Origin: Idiomarina sp. PL1-037
GTDB lineage: Bacteria; Pseudomonadota; Gammaproteobacteria; Enterobacterales; Alteromonadaceae
Assembly (NCBI RefSeq): GCF_034422975.1
Contig: NZ_CP139873.1
Span: 2,728,001-2,792,000, forward strand
Direction: 5' to 3'
DNA length: 64,000 bases
Part shown: positions 40,793-50,188 of the stretch, in pieces
Numbering within the stretch: the stretch's first letter is position 1
Layout: the number at the start of each line of letters is the position of its first letter
Program-made: the position numbers and the translations under genes
The notes under the pieces: generated by a model
Databases searched by the model: none
Told to the model about the DNA's origin: nothing
Seen by the model: the letters and a program-made list of their open reading frames with translations, nothing else

Positions 40793-43700
40793 GATTTATC
40801 CTCCGGCACGAGAGTTAAGCGCATGGGGTCATAGAGTTCGTCCATAAAACGGCGGAAGTGCTTTGATGCCTGAATGGCTTCGTAACTCTCGGCAACGCGC
40901 CCGCAATAATCGCTTTTGGTGACCAGCGCCGGGTCTTGAAACCCTTCTTCTTCGTATTTCTGCCTCGCCGCTTCATGCGCCAGCGTTTCATCCTGCTCTT
41001 TCTTGTCCATTGCACTTAGCCAGGCCATGCCCACATCCAGATGCATGGGCTGCGGCTGCTGTACCGACAGGGCAACCAGCTCCAGTATTTGTTCCAGTTG
41101 TTGCACCGCAAGTTCAGCCGGCACTGGTGCCACTTGCAACTGACACCCGCCTTTAGACACAATTAGAAGCCGGGTGGGTTGCTGCAAATTCAGCAACAAC
41201 AGGCCAAGGTAATAGGCGCTGGCGTGTTTCCAGCCGCCACTGTTTATGCCTTTACCGTTTTTAGCCGCAATGTTGCTGGCAGAGGTAACAACCCATAGCC
41301 GCTCGCCGTTCTCATTGCTGTGCAGCCCGGTTACCGTGTCATCAATAGTCAGCCCGCCATGCTCAAAACCAACCTCGATCGGAAACTCATTCACACCCGA
41401 GTAACCGGCAATGCTCTGCTGATAGGTTTCCAGTATCTCCTGCGACTGCTCCAACAACTGAAACCCGTTTTGCTCGGCTATTGCGCCAATACCTAAAGCC
41501 CCTTCGCGCTTTATGCGGTTCAGCTCTTTTAGTAGCGCGGCTTCAATGCTAGCCCCTCCCAGCAGCGCTCGTTTTCCCGCATCCACTAAGCGCGTTGTTA
41601 ACGACCAGCTTTGCAGGTTATCCATCACAAAAGCTTCGCTGTCGTCCAGGTCTTCGCTGTTGCGGCTAAAATAGGTATCCAGCCGCCAGTTAAAGTACAG
41701 CCGCGCGGGCTCTTCAATAAAGCGTTTAATGTCGTTAATGCTCAGAGTGCGTTCCAGTTCGTCGTCCGTGGCAGTCGCCGAGCCCGTGCTGCTAGTAGAA
41801 GCCACAGCGCCCTGGTGCGCCTGTGCCCATTCACTGGCATAGGTAAAGTAGTCCGGGTCTTCCTGATTAAAATAATACGGGTTAAACGGCTGTAATTTGT
41901 GTTCAACGGTCAGGCTGTTGATATCCGCGTTCCAGCCTTGCTGCAGGTGGTCACGCAATTGCGCTACCAAAACCGACGGCGTACGCTCGCTATTGTCTTT
42001 GGCACTGTAGCCCACCCAGCTTAAGTAAAAGCAGTCACGGGCTGAAAGCATGGCTTCCAGGAATAAATAGCGGTCATCGTCACGACGCGAACGGTCACCG
42101 GGGCGGTAACGGTCGGTCATTAAATCAAAGTCGACACGCGGTGTTGAACGTGGGTAATCACTTTCGTTCATACCCAGCACACACACGTATTTAAACGGAA
42201 TGGCCCGCATGGGCATTAAGGTGGCAAAGTTCACCGCCCCAGCCAAAAAGCGTTGGTTCAGGTTCTGCTGATCGACGCGCTCCAGCCAGGCGTCTTTAAA
42301 TATGGGCAGGCGCAGTTGTGATTCGTTATCCGCTTCTACGCAAATGTCCCGCAGTTGATACAGCTCGTCACCCAGCTTGGCTAACAGTAAGCGATCACTG
42401 TCTTCTTCGGCCTCGAAAAACTCTTCCAGTAACCACTCGCCCTGAGTGACCCACTCCGGCAAGGTGTGTTCACCTTGCGCCTGCTGCCACCATTTTTCCA
42501 GCGTGCGCACCACGTCTGCCAGGCAGCCCACCAGTGCGGCACTTAGCCCAGCCACTTCGGTATAGGGCTCGACGTCTGCCCATGGCGAGTCACTTCCTGA
42601 GCTAACGTCGGCCAAATCACCCATGGCGTAACCCGCTATCATGCGCTTTAAGCCGAACCACCAGCTGTTGGTTTCTTCCGCTTCCGGCATATAGAACTGG
42701 CCGCGTTGCTCAGCATTTAGCCCCCAACGTGCCCCGGCTTCTTTTACCCAACGCTTCAACTGCGGCAGGTCATCGTCACTCATATCAAAGCGTTGCTGCA
42801 CCGCCGGTACCGACAGTAAGTTGAATAAGTCAGTCTGGGTAAAACGCAGTTGATCAACTTGCAGCAATAGTTCCAGCGCTATCATTAACGGCCGCTGATG
42901 GCGCTCACCCTGGTCGGCAATGGTATAAGGAATGGCACGCGAGTCACGTTCGCCAAAGCGGTTGTGGTAGCGGCCAAATACCGCGTCAATGTATGGCGCG
43001 TAGGTGTTGACGTCGGGCAGCATCACCATAATGTCGCGCGGTTTTAGTTCCGGGTCTTTTGCAAAGGCATCCAGTAGCTGGTCGTGCAGCACTTCCAGTT
43101 CCCGTTGCGGGCTGTGGCAGACATGAAACTGTAATGACTTATCCGCAGCATTAGGCGCTGGCCAAAGCTCGCGGGTTTCCTGTACCGGCCGCAGGTTTAA
43201 AATGTCGTCCTGCAGCTGAGCCAATAAATGGTTGGTGTTATGCGGCTCAAACAGCTCCAGCTTAATAGTGTTAAACGCTTCCTGTTTGGCCAGGGTTTCG
43301 TCGTATAAATCCAGCAGGCGAATGTAGTCCCGCCCCTGCTTACCCCAGGACGCCAGCAACGGATGCGCCAGCTGATGCAGTTCGTCGTCGTTCGGGTCGT
43401 CGGGCAGCTCGGGTTTGTGTTTTAACCGCGAAGAGGCCTTTACCGCCTGCCGCAAGGCTTCTTTACCATCGACAATATCCGCCCAGTGGTATTGCGACGG
43501 GTTATGCACACACAACAGAATTTGGGTGTAGCCTTTTATGGCATCCAGCACCTGCAGCATTTGCTGCGGCAGCGAGGAAATACCAAACACCACCACCCGT
43601 GGCGGCAAGCCTGCAGGACGTTCAGTTAACGCCTTTGCCGTATCAATAAAGCGTTGATGCAGCTCGGCCCGGTTATTCCAGTAGTCATCTATGCCAATGT

Positions 43701-44256
43701 CGTTACTGACTGCGCGCCACAATTCCGGCTGCCACAACTGTTCGGCTTCAACGGGCTGTTCCTGCTCCAACACATCCTGACCACGCACCCAGTTATCCAG
43801 CCAGTCGGCACGATACACCGCGTACTGATCAAACAAGTCAGCCAGTCGGCCACTCAACTGATACAGCTTGCGGCCGTCGTTGTCGTCGGAGGTGTAGTGC
43901 TTAAGCGGCGCAAAGTGTGGGTTGTGCTCAATTAGCCCGGGCAACAAGCGCATTAATCGCCAGGTTAAGCGGTCTTTATCAAAAGGAGAGGTTTTGGGAA
44001 TGTCGTTGCCGAGCACCGAGCGATAGGCTTTCCACTGAAACCGTGCCGGCAGGGTGACATCTATCATGGCAGCAATGCCGCTGGCCTGGGCTAAGTTAAT
44101 TTTCAGCCACTGGGCAATACCGTTACTCTGCACCAACACAGTTTCCTGCTCCAGCGGCGCCAGCGGGTAGTTTTGGGTGAATGTAACCGCCACATCGGTT
44201 AAGTCTTCCAGCCGATGTCCATGCGCGACAATAAAGCCGGGGGTCAATTCACTCAC
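40789..44256 (-). CDS. recC: Exodeoxyribonuclease V subunit gamma RecC
   Basis: Chi-recognising scaffold subunit of RecBCD, 1155 residues, a catalytically dead helicase-like fold. It has PGFIVAHGHRLEDL at the start, LAQASGIAAMIDVTLPARF (a typical RecC N-terminal segment), GISSLPQQMLQVLDAI, LMPMRAIPFKYVCVLGMNES (about 700) and a degenerate nuclease-like C-terminal domain. It is the first gene of recC-recB-recD. The Chi sequence of this organism cannot be told from here. Confidence 0.96.
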   Translation of the reverse strand: MSELTPGFIVAHGHRLEDLTDVAVTFTQNYPLAPLEQETVLVQSNGIAQWLKINLAQASGIAAMIDVTLPARFQWKAYRSVLGNDIPKTSPFDKDRLTWRLMRLLPGLIEHNPHFAPLKHYTSDDNDGRKLYQLSGRLADLFDQYAVYRADWLDNWVRGQDVLEQEQPVEAEQLWQPELWRAVSNDIGIDDYWNNRAELHQRFIDTAKALTERPAGLPPRVVVFGISSLPQQMLQVLDAIKGYTQILLCVHNPSQYHWADIVDGKEALRQAVKASSRLKHKPELPDDPNDDELHQLAHPLLASWGKQGRDYIRLLDLYDETLAKQEAFNTIKLELFEPHNTNHLLAQLQDDILNLRPVQETRELWPAPNAADKSLQFHVCHSPQRELEVLHDQLLDAFAKDPELKPRDIMVMLPDVNTYAPYIDAVFGRYHNRFGERDSRAIPYTIADQGERHQRPLMIALELLLQVDQLRFTQTDLFNLLSVPAVQQRFDMSDDDLPQLKRWVKEAGARWGLNAEQRGQFYMPEAEETNSWWFGLKRMIAGYAMGDLADVSSGSDSPWADVEPYTEVAGLSAALVGCLADVVRTLEKWWQQAQGEHTLPEWVTQGEWLLEEFFEAEEDSDRLLLAKLGDELYQLRDICVEADNESQLRLPIFKDAWLERVDQQNLNQRFLAGAVNFATLMPMRAIPFKYVCVLGMNESDYPRSTPRVDFDLMTDRYRPGDRSRRDDDRYLFLEAMLSARDCFYLSWVGYSAKDNSERTPSVLVAQLRDHLQQGWNADINSLTVEHKLQPFNPYYFNQEDPDYFTYASEWAQAHQGAVASTSSTGSATATDDELERTLSINDIKRFIEEPARLYFNWRLDTYFSRNSEDLDDSEAFVMDNLQSWSLTTRLVDAGKRALLGGASIEAALLKELNRIKREGALGIGAIAEQNGFQLLEQSQEILETYQQSIAGYSGVNEFPIEVGFEHGGLTIDDTVTGLHSNENGERLWVVTSASNIAAKNGKGINSGGWKHASAYYLGLLLLNLQQPTRLLIVSKGGCQLQVAPVPAELAVQQLEQILELVALSVQQPQPMHLDVGMAWLSAMDKKEQDETLAHEAARQKYEEEGFQDPALVTKSDYCGRVAESYEAIQASKHFRRFMDELYDPMRLTLVPEDKS

Positions 44257-44346
44257 TCGCTGCTCTCCCTGTAGGGTTACTGTAAGACATCCATCCTAAT
44301 CAATAGGGAATTATCTTACTAGTTATAGAGCAACTTATCGATGCGC

Positions 44347-45243
44347 TTATTTGGTCAGTAACTTGTCTTTGGCCTGACGGTTGGCCTTGCGCATTTCGGA
44401 AAAGGCCGAGTCTTTTTTGTAACGGCCTTTTTCTACATGGCGGATAATGGATACGTCTTCTATATCCAGCGGCTTTCCGTGCGTGCCCAGTAACCAGCGA
44501 AACGCTCTGTCTTCGTAGGCTTTAGCCCAATGGTCTTTCGGCTCCTGATAACAACTTGTCTGTTCACAATAACCATAACGGCGGGCGGTATCACCGTGAG
44601 TAATTTGTACGGGGCCCGTTGCTTTACTGAAGGTGTGGTGGTTATAACCCGCTTTTTCCAGGCATTCATCTGCCGAAATTTCTTTGCCGTTACACAGAAC
44701 GTCGTGTTCTTTGCTTAACAAAGCCGTACGCGCCACTTTTTCAGGGAACACCAAAATACAAGACTCTTTGCTTAGAGCTTTTTTCAGACTGGGAAAAGTA
44801 TTCTCTCCAAACATCAAATCGCAGTCGGTAAACCAAATCCAGTCGGCTTTGGTTTCTTTCGCGGCTTTATTACGGCCAATAGCGCGTCGCATTAAATCGT
44901 TCTTGTTAAGCGCAACGAAGTTCCACTCGATATTATCAATTTTCTTACTGGCATATTCTTCAATTAAAGCAACGGTGTCTTTGTCTTCCGGACAGTAAAA
45001 ACCGGTAAGAGTCACTTTCAAATCTTTCGGTGCGTTCTCAACCAACGACTTCAACTGGTACACGAATAAATGCGAATAATTCCAGCAATGACTGACTATT
45101 TCGATATGCTCTGGAGGACTGGTTATATCATCAATTTCTGTAGATTGGGGAACATCGTAAAACCAACTGGCAGGAAAAGGGCTGGAAACTGCAAATCGTA
45201 AAATGAATTCTTTACTCTGCTGTAGCCAATTTTGTGTCGCCAT
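44347..45243 (-). CDS. Glycosyltransferase, GT-A fold (family 2-like)
   Basis: Predicted cytoplasmic glycosyltransferase of 298 residues. I chose the ATG at 45243 (MATQNW); a start 22 codons upstream (45309) would add an odd CxxC-rich basic tail and lacks a ribosome site. The GT-A core shows EIVSHCWNYSHLFVYQLKSL (strand and helix near 47-66), GRNKAAKETKADWIWFTDCDLMFGEN with the DxD-like motif DCD (about 145-147), and a later KDHWAKAYEDRAFRWLLG. It has no polysaccharide cluster around it, so the acceptor is unknown. A small LPS- or protein-modifying role is possible. Confidence 0.82.
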   Translation of the reverse strand: MATQNWLQQSKEFILRFAVSSPFPASWFYDVPQSTEIDDITSPPEHIEIVSHCWNYSHLFVYQLKSLVENAPKDLKVTLTGFYCPEDKDTVALIEEYASKKIDNIEWNFVALNKNDLMRRAIGRNKAAKETKADWIWFTDCDLMFGENTFPSLKKALSKESCILVFPEKVARTALLSKEHDVLCNGKEISADECLEKAGYNHHTFSKATGPVQITHGDTARRYGYCEQTSCYQEPKDHWAKAYEDRAFRWLLGTHGKPLDIEDVSIIRHVEKGRYKKDSAFSEMRKANRQAKDKLLTK

Positions 45244-45425
45244 TAAGTTATTGCCCCATTTTCGTTTTTTAAAAAGAATGTGATATTTTCGACACAGGCT
45301 ACAGAACATTAGTTCACTTTGTAACCTTTATATTATTAATGTAGCTTGAAATTGTTAGATTTTTATTATTAGCAATTAACTTTAACGTCGCTTCATATCC
45401 GCTAAGAAGTCAACAGGGCCTGCTA

Positions 45426-46040
45426 ATGGAAATCTTTATCGCGGTATTTTTCTTTGCTTTCTCAACCACCATAACGCCGGGTCCTAATAACATTATGATC
45501 ATGTCGTCGGGGGTAAACTACGGAGTTAAAGCCAGCCTGCCGCACTTCCTGGGCATTTGTTTTGGTTTTCCGGCGATGGTGCTGGTGGTTGGTATGGGCT
45601 TCGGTTCAGTATTAGAACAGTTTCCACTGCTACACCAGCTGATAAAAGTTGCCGGTACACTTTATTTGCTATGGCTGGCCTGGGTTATTGGCTCACAAAC
45701 ACCAAAAACAATTGAAAAAGGCGACCGCAAACCCCTCACTTTCTGGCAGGCTGTGTTGTTTCAATGGGTTAACGGTAAAGCTTGGGTTATGGCGACTGGT
45801 GCAGTTGCGGCGTTTACTACCGTAACTGGAACGCTTTGGTCCGAGGTAATAGAGATAACAGCCGCCTTTTTAACTGTAGCCTTCCCTTGTGTAGGAATTT
45901 GGCTCATTGCAGGCGCCGGACTGCGTCAATTGCTGACCAACCACACCGCACAAAGAATTTTTAATATTTCCATGGCCTTACTACTGGTCTTTTCTGTGCT
46001 TCCTGTCGTAGAGGATATATTGCAATTTTATTTTGTTTAA
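45426..46040 (+). CDS. LysE/RhtB family amino-acid exporter
   Basis: Inner-membrane exporter of 204 residues with six predicted helices. The family signature ATTITPGPNNIMIMSSGVNYG-type segment is at about 12-31, and QWVNGKAWVMATGAV at about 113-127. Members export lysine, homoserine, threonine or other amino acids. An alternative, more distant group exports quorum signals or cysteine derivatives. The gene is alone, with a diguanylate cyclase following after 86 bases. Confidence 0.9.
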   Translation: MEIFIAVFFFAFSTTITPGPNNIMIMSSGVNYGVKASLPHFLGICFGFPAMVLVVGMGFGSVLEQFPLLHQLIKVAGTLYLLWLAWVIGSQTPKTIEKGDRKPLTFWQAVLFQWVNGKAWVMATGAVAAFTTVTGTLWSEVIEITAAFLTVAFPCVGIWLIAGAGLRQLLTNHTAQRIFNISMALLLVFSVLPVVEDILQFYFV

Positions 46041-46126
46041 ACCCTTATTGATTTAACATAAAAATAACAATATAAACTAAACTCGTTAATGGTTACTTAA
46101 AAGTTAAAACAGCACAGGGGTGAGCT

Positions 46127-47236
46127 ATGGATTTAAAATCTGAGCAAATATCTTTTGATCAGCTTATCTCTGAACTGTCGACCCGTCTTATTAACAGTGA
46201 GCCTGCCGAAACTTACGAATGCATAGAAGAAGTTATTGCTGCCATAGGTAACTATACCGAAGCGGATCGCTGTTACGTATTTGAGTTTGATGACCATATC
46301 GAGAATATGAGCAACACTCACGAATGGATCCGGGACGGCAATAAAGCACATATCACCGAGTTACAGTCTGTAGCTTTACAAGACTTACCCTGGTTTTTTA
46401 AAGAAATTAAAGCACACCACAAATTTATTGCTAACGATGTTGAACAGTTACCCGCGGAAGCTGCCGCTGAAAAAGCCGAATTTGACCGCGAAAAAATTCA
46501 ATCCGTCATCTGTGTTGGTTTGGTAGCTAATCAGAATCTGCTAGGGTTTGTCGGTTGTGACATGGTGCGGCATAAACGTCACTGGGAGGCTGTTGACATA
46601 CGACGCCTTGGTCTGGTCGCGGACATGATAGCAAATACCCTTGAGCGGCAACGCACCTACGCTGAACTCATTCATACCCAACGCCAACTAGAAAAGGCCA
46701 ACCGACTTTTGCAGGCACAAGTTGCGCAAGACGGCTTAACCGGCATAGCTAACCGCCGCGCTTTTGATGAGCGTATTCATAACGAGATACAACGAGCATC
46801 GCGTCATAAAACACCATTAGCTTTGCTTATTATTGATATTGACCAGTTCAAACCATATAACGACCACTATGGGCATTTGCAGGGTGACCAGGCTCTGAAG
46901 TCTGTTGCTGACGCCATGTTTGATCAGTTACAGCGGAATACCGATTTTCTGGCACGTTATGGTGGCGAGGAGTTCGTTGCGGTTATTTCGGCTACCGATG
47001 AAGAAAAAACGAAAGAAAGTATGAACCAGCTGTTAGAAGCTGTACGGAAGTTGAAGATAAAACATAAGCCCTCGGAAGTTGAAGATTATCTAACCATAAG
47101 CATTGGGGGCTACATTCTTAAGCCCGGGGCCGATGAAAGCACCGAGGACTTAATTGCCTGCATGATATCTAAAGCAGACTCAGCGCTGTATCGCGCTAAG
47201 TCTGATGGTCGCAACCGGGGTTACTTAGACACTTAG
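46127..47236 (+). CDS. GAF-GGDEF diguanylate cyclase
   Basis: Soluble c-di-GMP synthase of 369 residues. A GAF domain covers about 25-175 (GNYTEADRCYVFEFDDHIENM, then SVICVGLVANQNLLGFVGCDMV), a coiled segment about 176-200, and GGDEF about 200-365. The active loop is GGEEF at 279-283, with an I-site RNTD at 270-273. It differs from the PAS-GAF enzyme at the left end by lacking PAS. It shares its stop codon bases with the convergent TPR gene (four-base overlap). Confidence 0.92.
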   Translation: MDLKSEQISFDQLISELSTRLINSEPAETYECIEEVIAAIGNYTEADRCYVFEFDDHIENMSNTHEWIRDGNKAHITELQSVALQDLPWFFKEIKAHHKFIANDVEQLPAEAAAEKAEFDREKIQSVICVGLVANQNLLGFVGCDMVRHKRHWEAVDIRRLGLVADMIANTLERQRTYAELIHTQRQLEKANRLLQAQVAQDGLTGIANRRAFDERIHNEIQRASRHKTPLALLIIDIDQFKPYNDHYGHLQGDQALKSVADAMFDQLQRNTDFLARYGGEEFVAVISATDEEKTKESMNQLLEAVRKLKIKHKPSEVEDYLTISIGGYILKPGADESTEDLIACMISKADSALYRAKSDGRNRGYLDT

Positions 47237-47991
47237 TTCCAGCCGGACAGCTGTTTCTGAAGCTCTTTATCGTCAACCTTTTTCAGGTTGGCAATAACCT
47301 GCTGAGACTGCTCGTCATTGCCTTTCAGGGCAAGCAGTTGAGCTAACCGAAAGTTTGCCCAGTGGGCTTTTGGCGCGCTGTCCGGTAATTCAGCGTCCAA
47401 ATATTGTTGCAGTGCCTCAATACCTTTATCCAGGTGTTCTTCCGCCAAAACAGAGGTTTTACCGAATTGGTATAAAGCCATTACAGGAGCTTCACCTTTT
47501 CGCGATTCACCCTCAGCCGCTTGTTCAAAAAAAGAGAACGCTTTTTCATAGTTCCCGTCTTTTTGTTCCTGAAAGCCAAGATAAACCAGAACGTCGGCGT
47601 TATTCGGATGCTCAGCTAAAATTTCATTCACTAGCGTCCGCGCCTGCTCGCCTTTTTCATGATGTTGCAGGTACTTAACTCGGGCAAATGCCCCTTCCAC
47701 CGCATCGATTTCTCTCATCGCCTCAATTTGCGCTAATGCTTTTTCGTCATCACCACCGGCTATTGAAGGTGCCATCATATAAAACTGCAGTAACGCCGTG
47801 CGATATTCCAGCGAACCAGGCTCAAGCTCTACGGCTTTTTCGAAAGAGTCGACAGACTTTCCGGCATAACTGAGCGCACTGAAAAAAGAGTCCTGCGCCT
47901 GCTGGGCCATAACAACACCTCGTATATGCCAGGCTTCAGCATTCTCGGGCTCATTCTCCTTAGTTAGGCTTTTTTCTGTTCTTCTACCCAT
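47233..47991 (-). CDS. TPR protein, apparently missing its 5' end
   Basis: A tetratricopeptide-repeat protein of about 250 residues, with helices such as SYAGKSVDSFEKAVELEPGS, NADVLVYLGFQEQKDGNYEK and MALYQFGKTSVLAEEHLDKG. Proteins of this type in related bacteria are exported, with a signal peptide and a first repeat before the NAEAW segment. Here the only in-frame ATG (47991) lies inside the end of the DUF885 gene, and the first ten codons are DUF885 C-terminal DNA read in another frame. A good AAGGAG site sits right after the DUF885 stop but serves an out-of-frame ATG. The gene therefore looks 5'-truncated and is either a leaderless relic or expressed poorly. Confidence 0.7.
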   Translation of the reverse strand: MGRRTEKSLTKENEPENAEAWHIRGVVMAQQAQDSFFSALSYAGKSVDSFEKAVELEPGSLEYRTALLQFYMMAPSIAGGDDEKALAQIEAMREIDAVEGAFARVKYLQHHEKGEQARTLVNEILAEHPNNADVLVYLGFQEQKDGNYEKAFSFFEQAAEGESRKGEAPVMALYQFGKTSVLAEEHLDKGIEALQQYLDAELPDSAPKAHWANFRLAQLLALKGNDEQSQQVIANLKKVDDKELQKQLSGWN

Positions 47992-49835
47992 TGCTCAACA
48001 CGACGCTCCAGAATGTGCAATGGCAGTGCGCCACCACCAAGAACGGTGTCATGGAAACCACGGATATCGAACTTGTCACCCAGAGCTTCTTTGGCTTCTT
48101 CGCGCAGTTCCAGAATTCGGATCATGCCAATTTTATAAGCGGTTGCCTGACCCGGCATAACCAGATAACGACGAACTTCTGAACGCACAGCCCCTTCAGC
48201 AATTGGGGTGTGCTCCTGGAAGTACTTAACCGCTTCTTCTTCAGTCCAGCCTTTAGCATGCATGCCGGTATCCACAACTAAGCGCACGGCACGCCAAATT
48301 TCCGTGGTTAAGCGGCCAAAGTCAGAGTAAGGGTCTTCATAGGCACCCATTTCCTTGGCTAACTGCTCTGAATATAAACCCCAGCCTTCGCTATAAACCG
48401 TAAAGCCAGCCTGAGTACGAAACTCCGGTACGGACTCCAGTTCCTGCGCAATGGAAATTTGCATGTGGTGACCCGGATTACCTTCATGATAAGCAATAGC
48501 TTCCATCTCATTTTTCGGCATCGAGCTCATATCGGACAAATGCGCATAGTAAATACCCGGACGATCACCATCAGGCGAACCGGGGTAATAGTGCTGGGCG
48601 GCGCCGTCTTGTTCGCGGAAGGGTTCAACGCGTTTTACTACCAAATCGGCTTGCGGCAAAATACCGAAATATTCCGGCAGCTTCTCATTAATGTAAGCCA
48701 GATATTCACGCGAATCTTCCAGATACATCTCTGCGCCTTCGTCGTTGTTCGGGTAGAAGAAGCGCTCATCAGTACGTATATAATCGAAAAAGTCCTGCAA
48801 ATCGCCGTCAAATTCGACTTTCTCTTTAATAGCTATCATTTCATTAGTCAGACGCTCGACTTCACTCAGGCCAATCTCATGAATTTCATCGGCCGTTAAG
48901 TCGGTGGTCGTATAGTTGGCTAAACGGGCATTATAGTAAGCTTCGCCGTTTTCCAGACGATGCACGCCGGTTGCGATTTCGTCGGTGTTTTCAATGTCAC
49001 TTTCCAAAAAGCTAATAAGCGCTTCGTAACTTGGCTGGAAACGTTCTAGTAGCACTTTACGCACTTCTTTTTCGTATTTGTCGGCCTGCTCAGCGGAGAT
49101 CGCATCACTTTCCTGAAGAGAGCTAAGTTTGTTCTTAGCATCTTCGAGTAAACTTGAGTCGCTTTCTTCGTCAAACGGCGCGCCGGAGATCAGCCCTTTG
49201 GCTTCTTTAATAATTTGCTCGTACGCAAAACGCGGCGCTCGAACACCATTCTCTACTTGCTGTTCAGCACGCTGCAATAATTGCTCAATAGCCGTTGCCC
49301 CGCCTTCCAGACGGGAAATATAAGCTTCCATGTCTTCGGCATCATCAACCCGGTGAAAGTTAATTAAAAACTGCGGCAGGAAGGTGTGCGCACCACGCAT
49401 TTGGTCAAATACGTAGTCCATGCCGCGGAATTCAGCATTACGCTTGGCTTGTTCGTATTGATAAACCCAAACGTCGTAAGACGTCTGAGCTTCAAGGTTT
49501 AGCTTGTTGTAGTCAAAGTTCGCTTTCAGCTCTTCAACGGTTGCTTCCAGCCAATCTAACTGCTTTTTCTCTGCGGCTATGGTCATATCATCAATGTCGC
49601 CGTAGCGATCTTTACGGCCCAGGAAAGTCATTTGAATGGGGCTTTGCTGAAGTTGTTCTTCGTATTTTTCCTCAAACCACTGATTCAGACGTTCGGTTTC
49701 AGATTGCGAGCTTTGCTCAGTCTGTTTAGGTTGCTCAGCAGCCGTTTGAGAATTTTGGCCAGAATTGTTCTCTTGCGGTTGCCCACAAGCCGTTAATAAG
49801 CCCAAAACAGCCAGGGCGACAATGGAATAACGCAT
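47964..49835 (-). CDS. DUF885 lipoprotein, predicted metallopeptidase
   Basis: Periplasmic lipoprotein of 623 residues: signal peptide with lipobox LLTAC (Cys17), a Gln/Ser-rich linker (about 18-50), then the DUF885 domain. The metal-binding motif HEGNPGHH, with the Glu-containing ligands of a gluzincin-like site, is around residue 455; a second conserved block is GWGLYSEQLAKEMG. The family is thought to be peptidases resembling M32/dipeptidases, without well-proven substrates. Promoter region is shared with the divergent zinc-ribbon gene at 49930. Together with the S46 and S8 enzymes it supports a peptide diet. Confidence 0.88.
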   Translation of the reverse strand: MRYSIVALAVLGLLTACGQPQENNSGQNSQTAAEQPKQTEQSSQSETERLNQWFEEKYEEQLQQSPIQMTFLGRKDRYGDIDDMTIAAEKKQLDWLEATVEELKANFDYNKLNLEAQTSYDVWVYQYEQAKRNAEFRGMDYVFDQMRGAHTFLPQFLINFHRVDDAEDMEAYISRLEGGATAIEQLLQRAEQQVENGVRAPRFAYEQIIKEAKGLISGAPFDEESDSSLLEDAKNKLSSLQESDAISAEQADKYEKEVRKVLLERFQPSYEALISFLESDIENTDEIATGVHRLENGEAYYNARLANYTTTDLTADEIHEIGLSEVERLTNEMIAIKEKVEFDGDLQDFFDYIRTDERFFYPNNDEGAEMYLEDSREYLAYINEKLPEYFGILPQADLVVKRVEPFREQDGAAQHYYPGSPDGDRPGIYYAHLSDMSSMPKNEMEAIAYHEGNPGHHMQISIAQELESVPEFRTQAGFTVYSEGWGLYSEQLAKEMGAYEDPYSDFGRLTTEIWRAVRLVVDTGMHAKGWTEEEAVKYFQEHTPIAEGAVRSEVRRYLVMPGQATAYKIGMIRILELREEAKEALGDKFDIRGFHDTVLGGGALPLHILERRVEQWVEEQKKA

Positions 49836-49929
49836 AGCAGTGTCCTTTATTCTTCTTTTGATACAGGAAGAAAAACTATAGCGTGCTTGTTACACTAATG
49901 GAAATGCTTAAATTATAACCGAAGAGTTT

Positions 49930-50181
49930 ATGGCGAAACCGAACAAGAAAGGGCCGGTTCGCACCGTGCAGATTTCTTGTCTGCAGTGCAAAACACCCAT
50001 ATTTAAATATCGCAAAGGTGGCAAAGGCGCTTTGGTAAAATGCTTTATTGAGCGGATTGTTGAAGACCACACGACCACACCATGTCACTGCCCGGGATGT
50101 GGGCAGGAGTTTGCGCGCGAAACCATGATACGCGGCACCCCTGCTTACAAAATTATTGGCGGTAAAGTCCATTCAAAATAG
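49930..50181 (+). CDS. Small zinc-ribbon protein, function unknown
   Basis: An 83-residue basic protein with two CxxC pairs, CLQC near residue 17-20 and CHCPGC near 52-57, spaced like a zinc ribbon. Near the first pair it reads FKYRKGGKGALVKCF, with several positive residues that suggest nucleic-acid binding. I do not know a named family. It is followed after 8 bases by the threonine-aldolase-like gene, so the two are probably cotranscribed. Confidence 0.78.
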   Translation: MAKPNKKGPVRTVQISCLQCKTPIFKYRKGGKGALVKCFIERIVEDHTTTPCHCPGCGQEFARETMIRGTPAYKIIGGKVHSK

Positions 50182-50188
50182 GTGCAGC

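Noticed and set aside
44257..44346. LexA box upstream of recC
   Set aside because: CTGTAGGG and ACTGTAAG lack the paired CTGT-N8-ACAG spacing.
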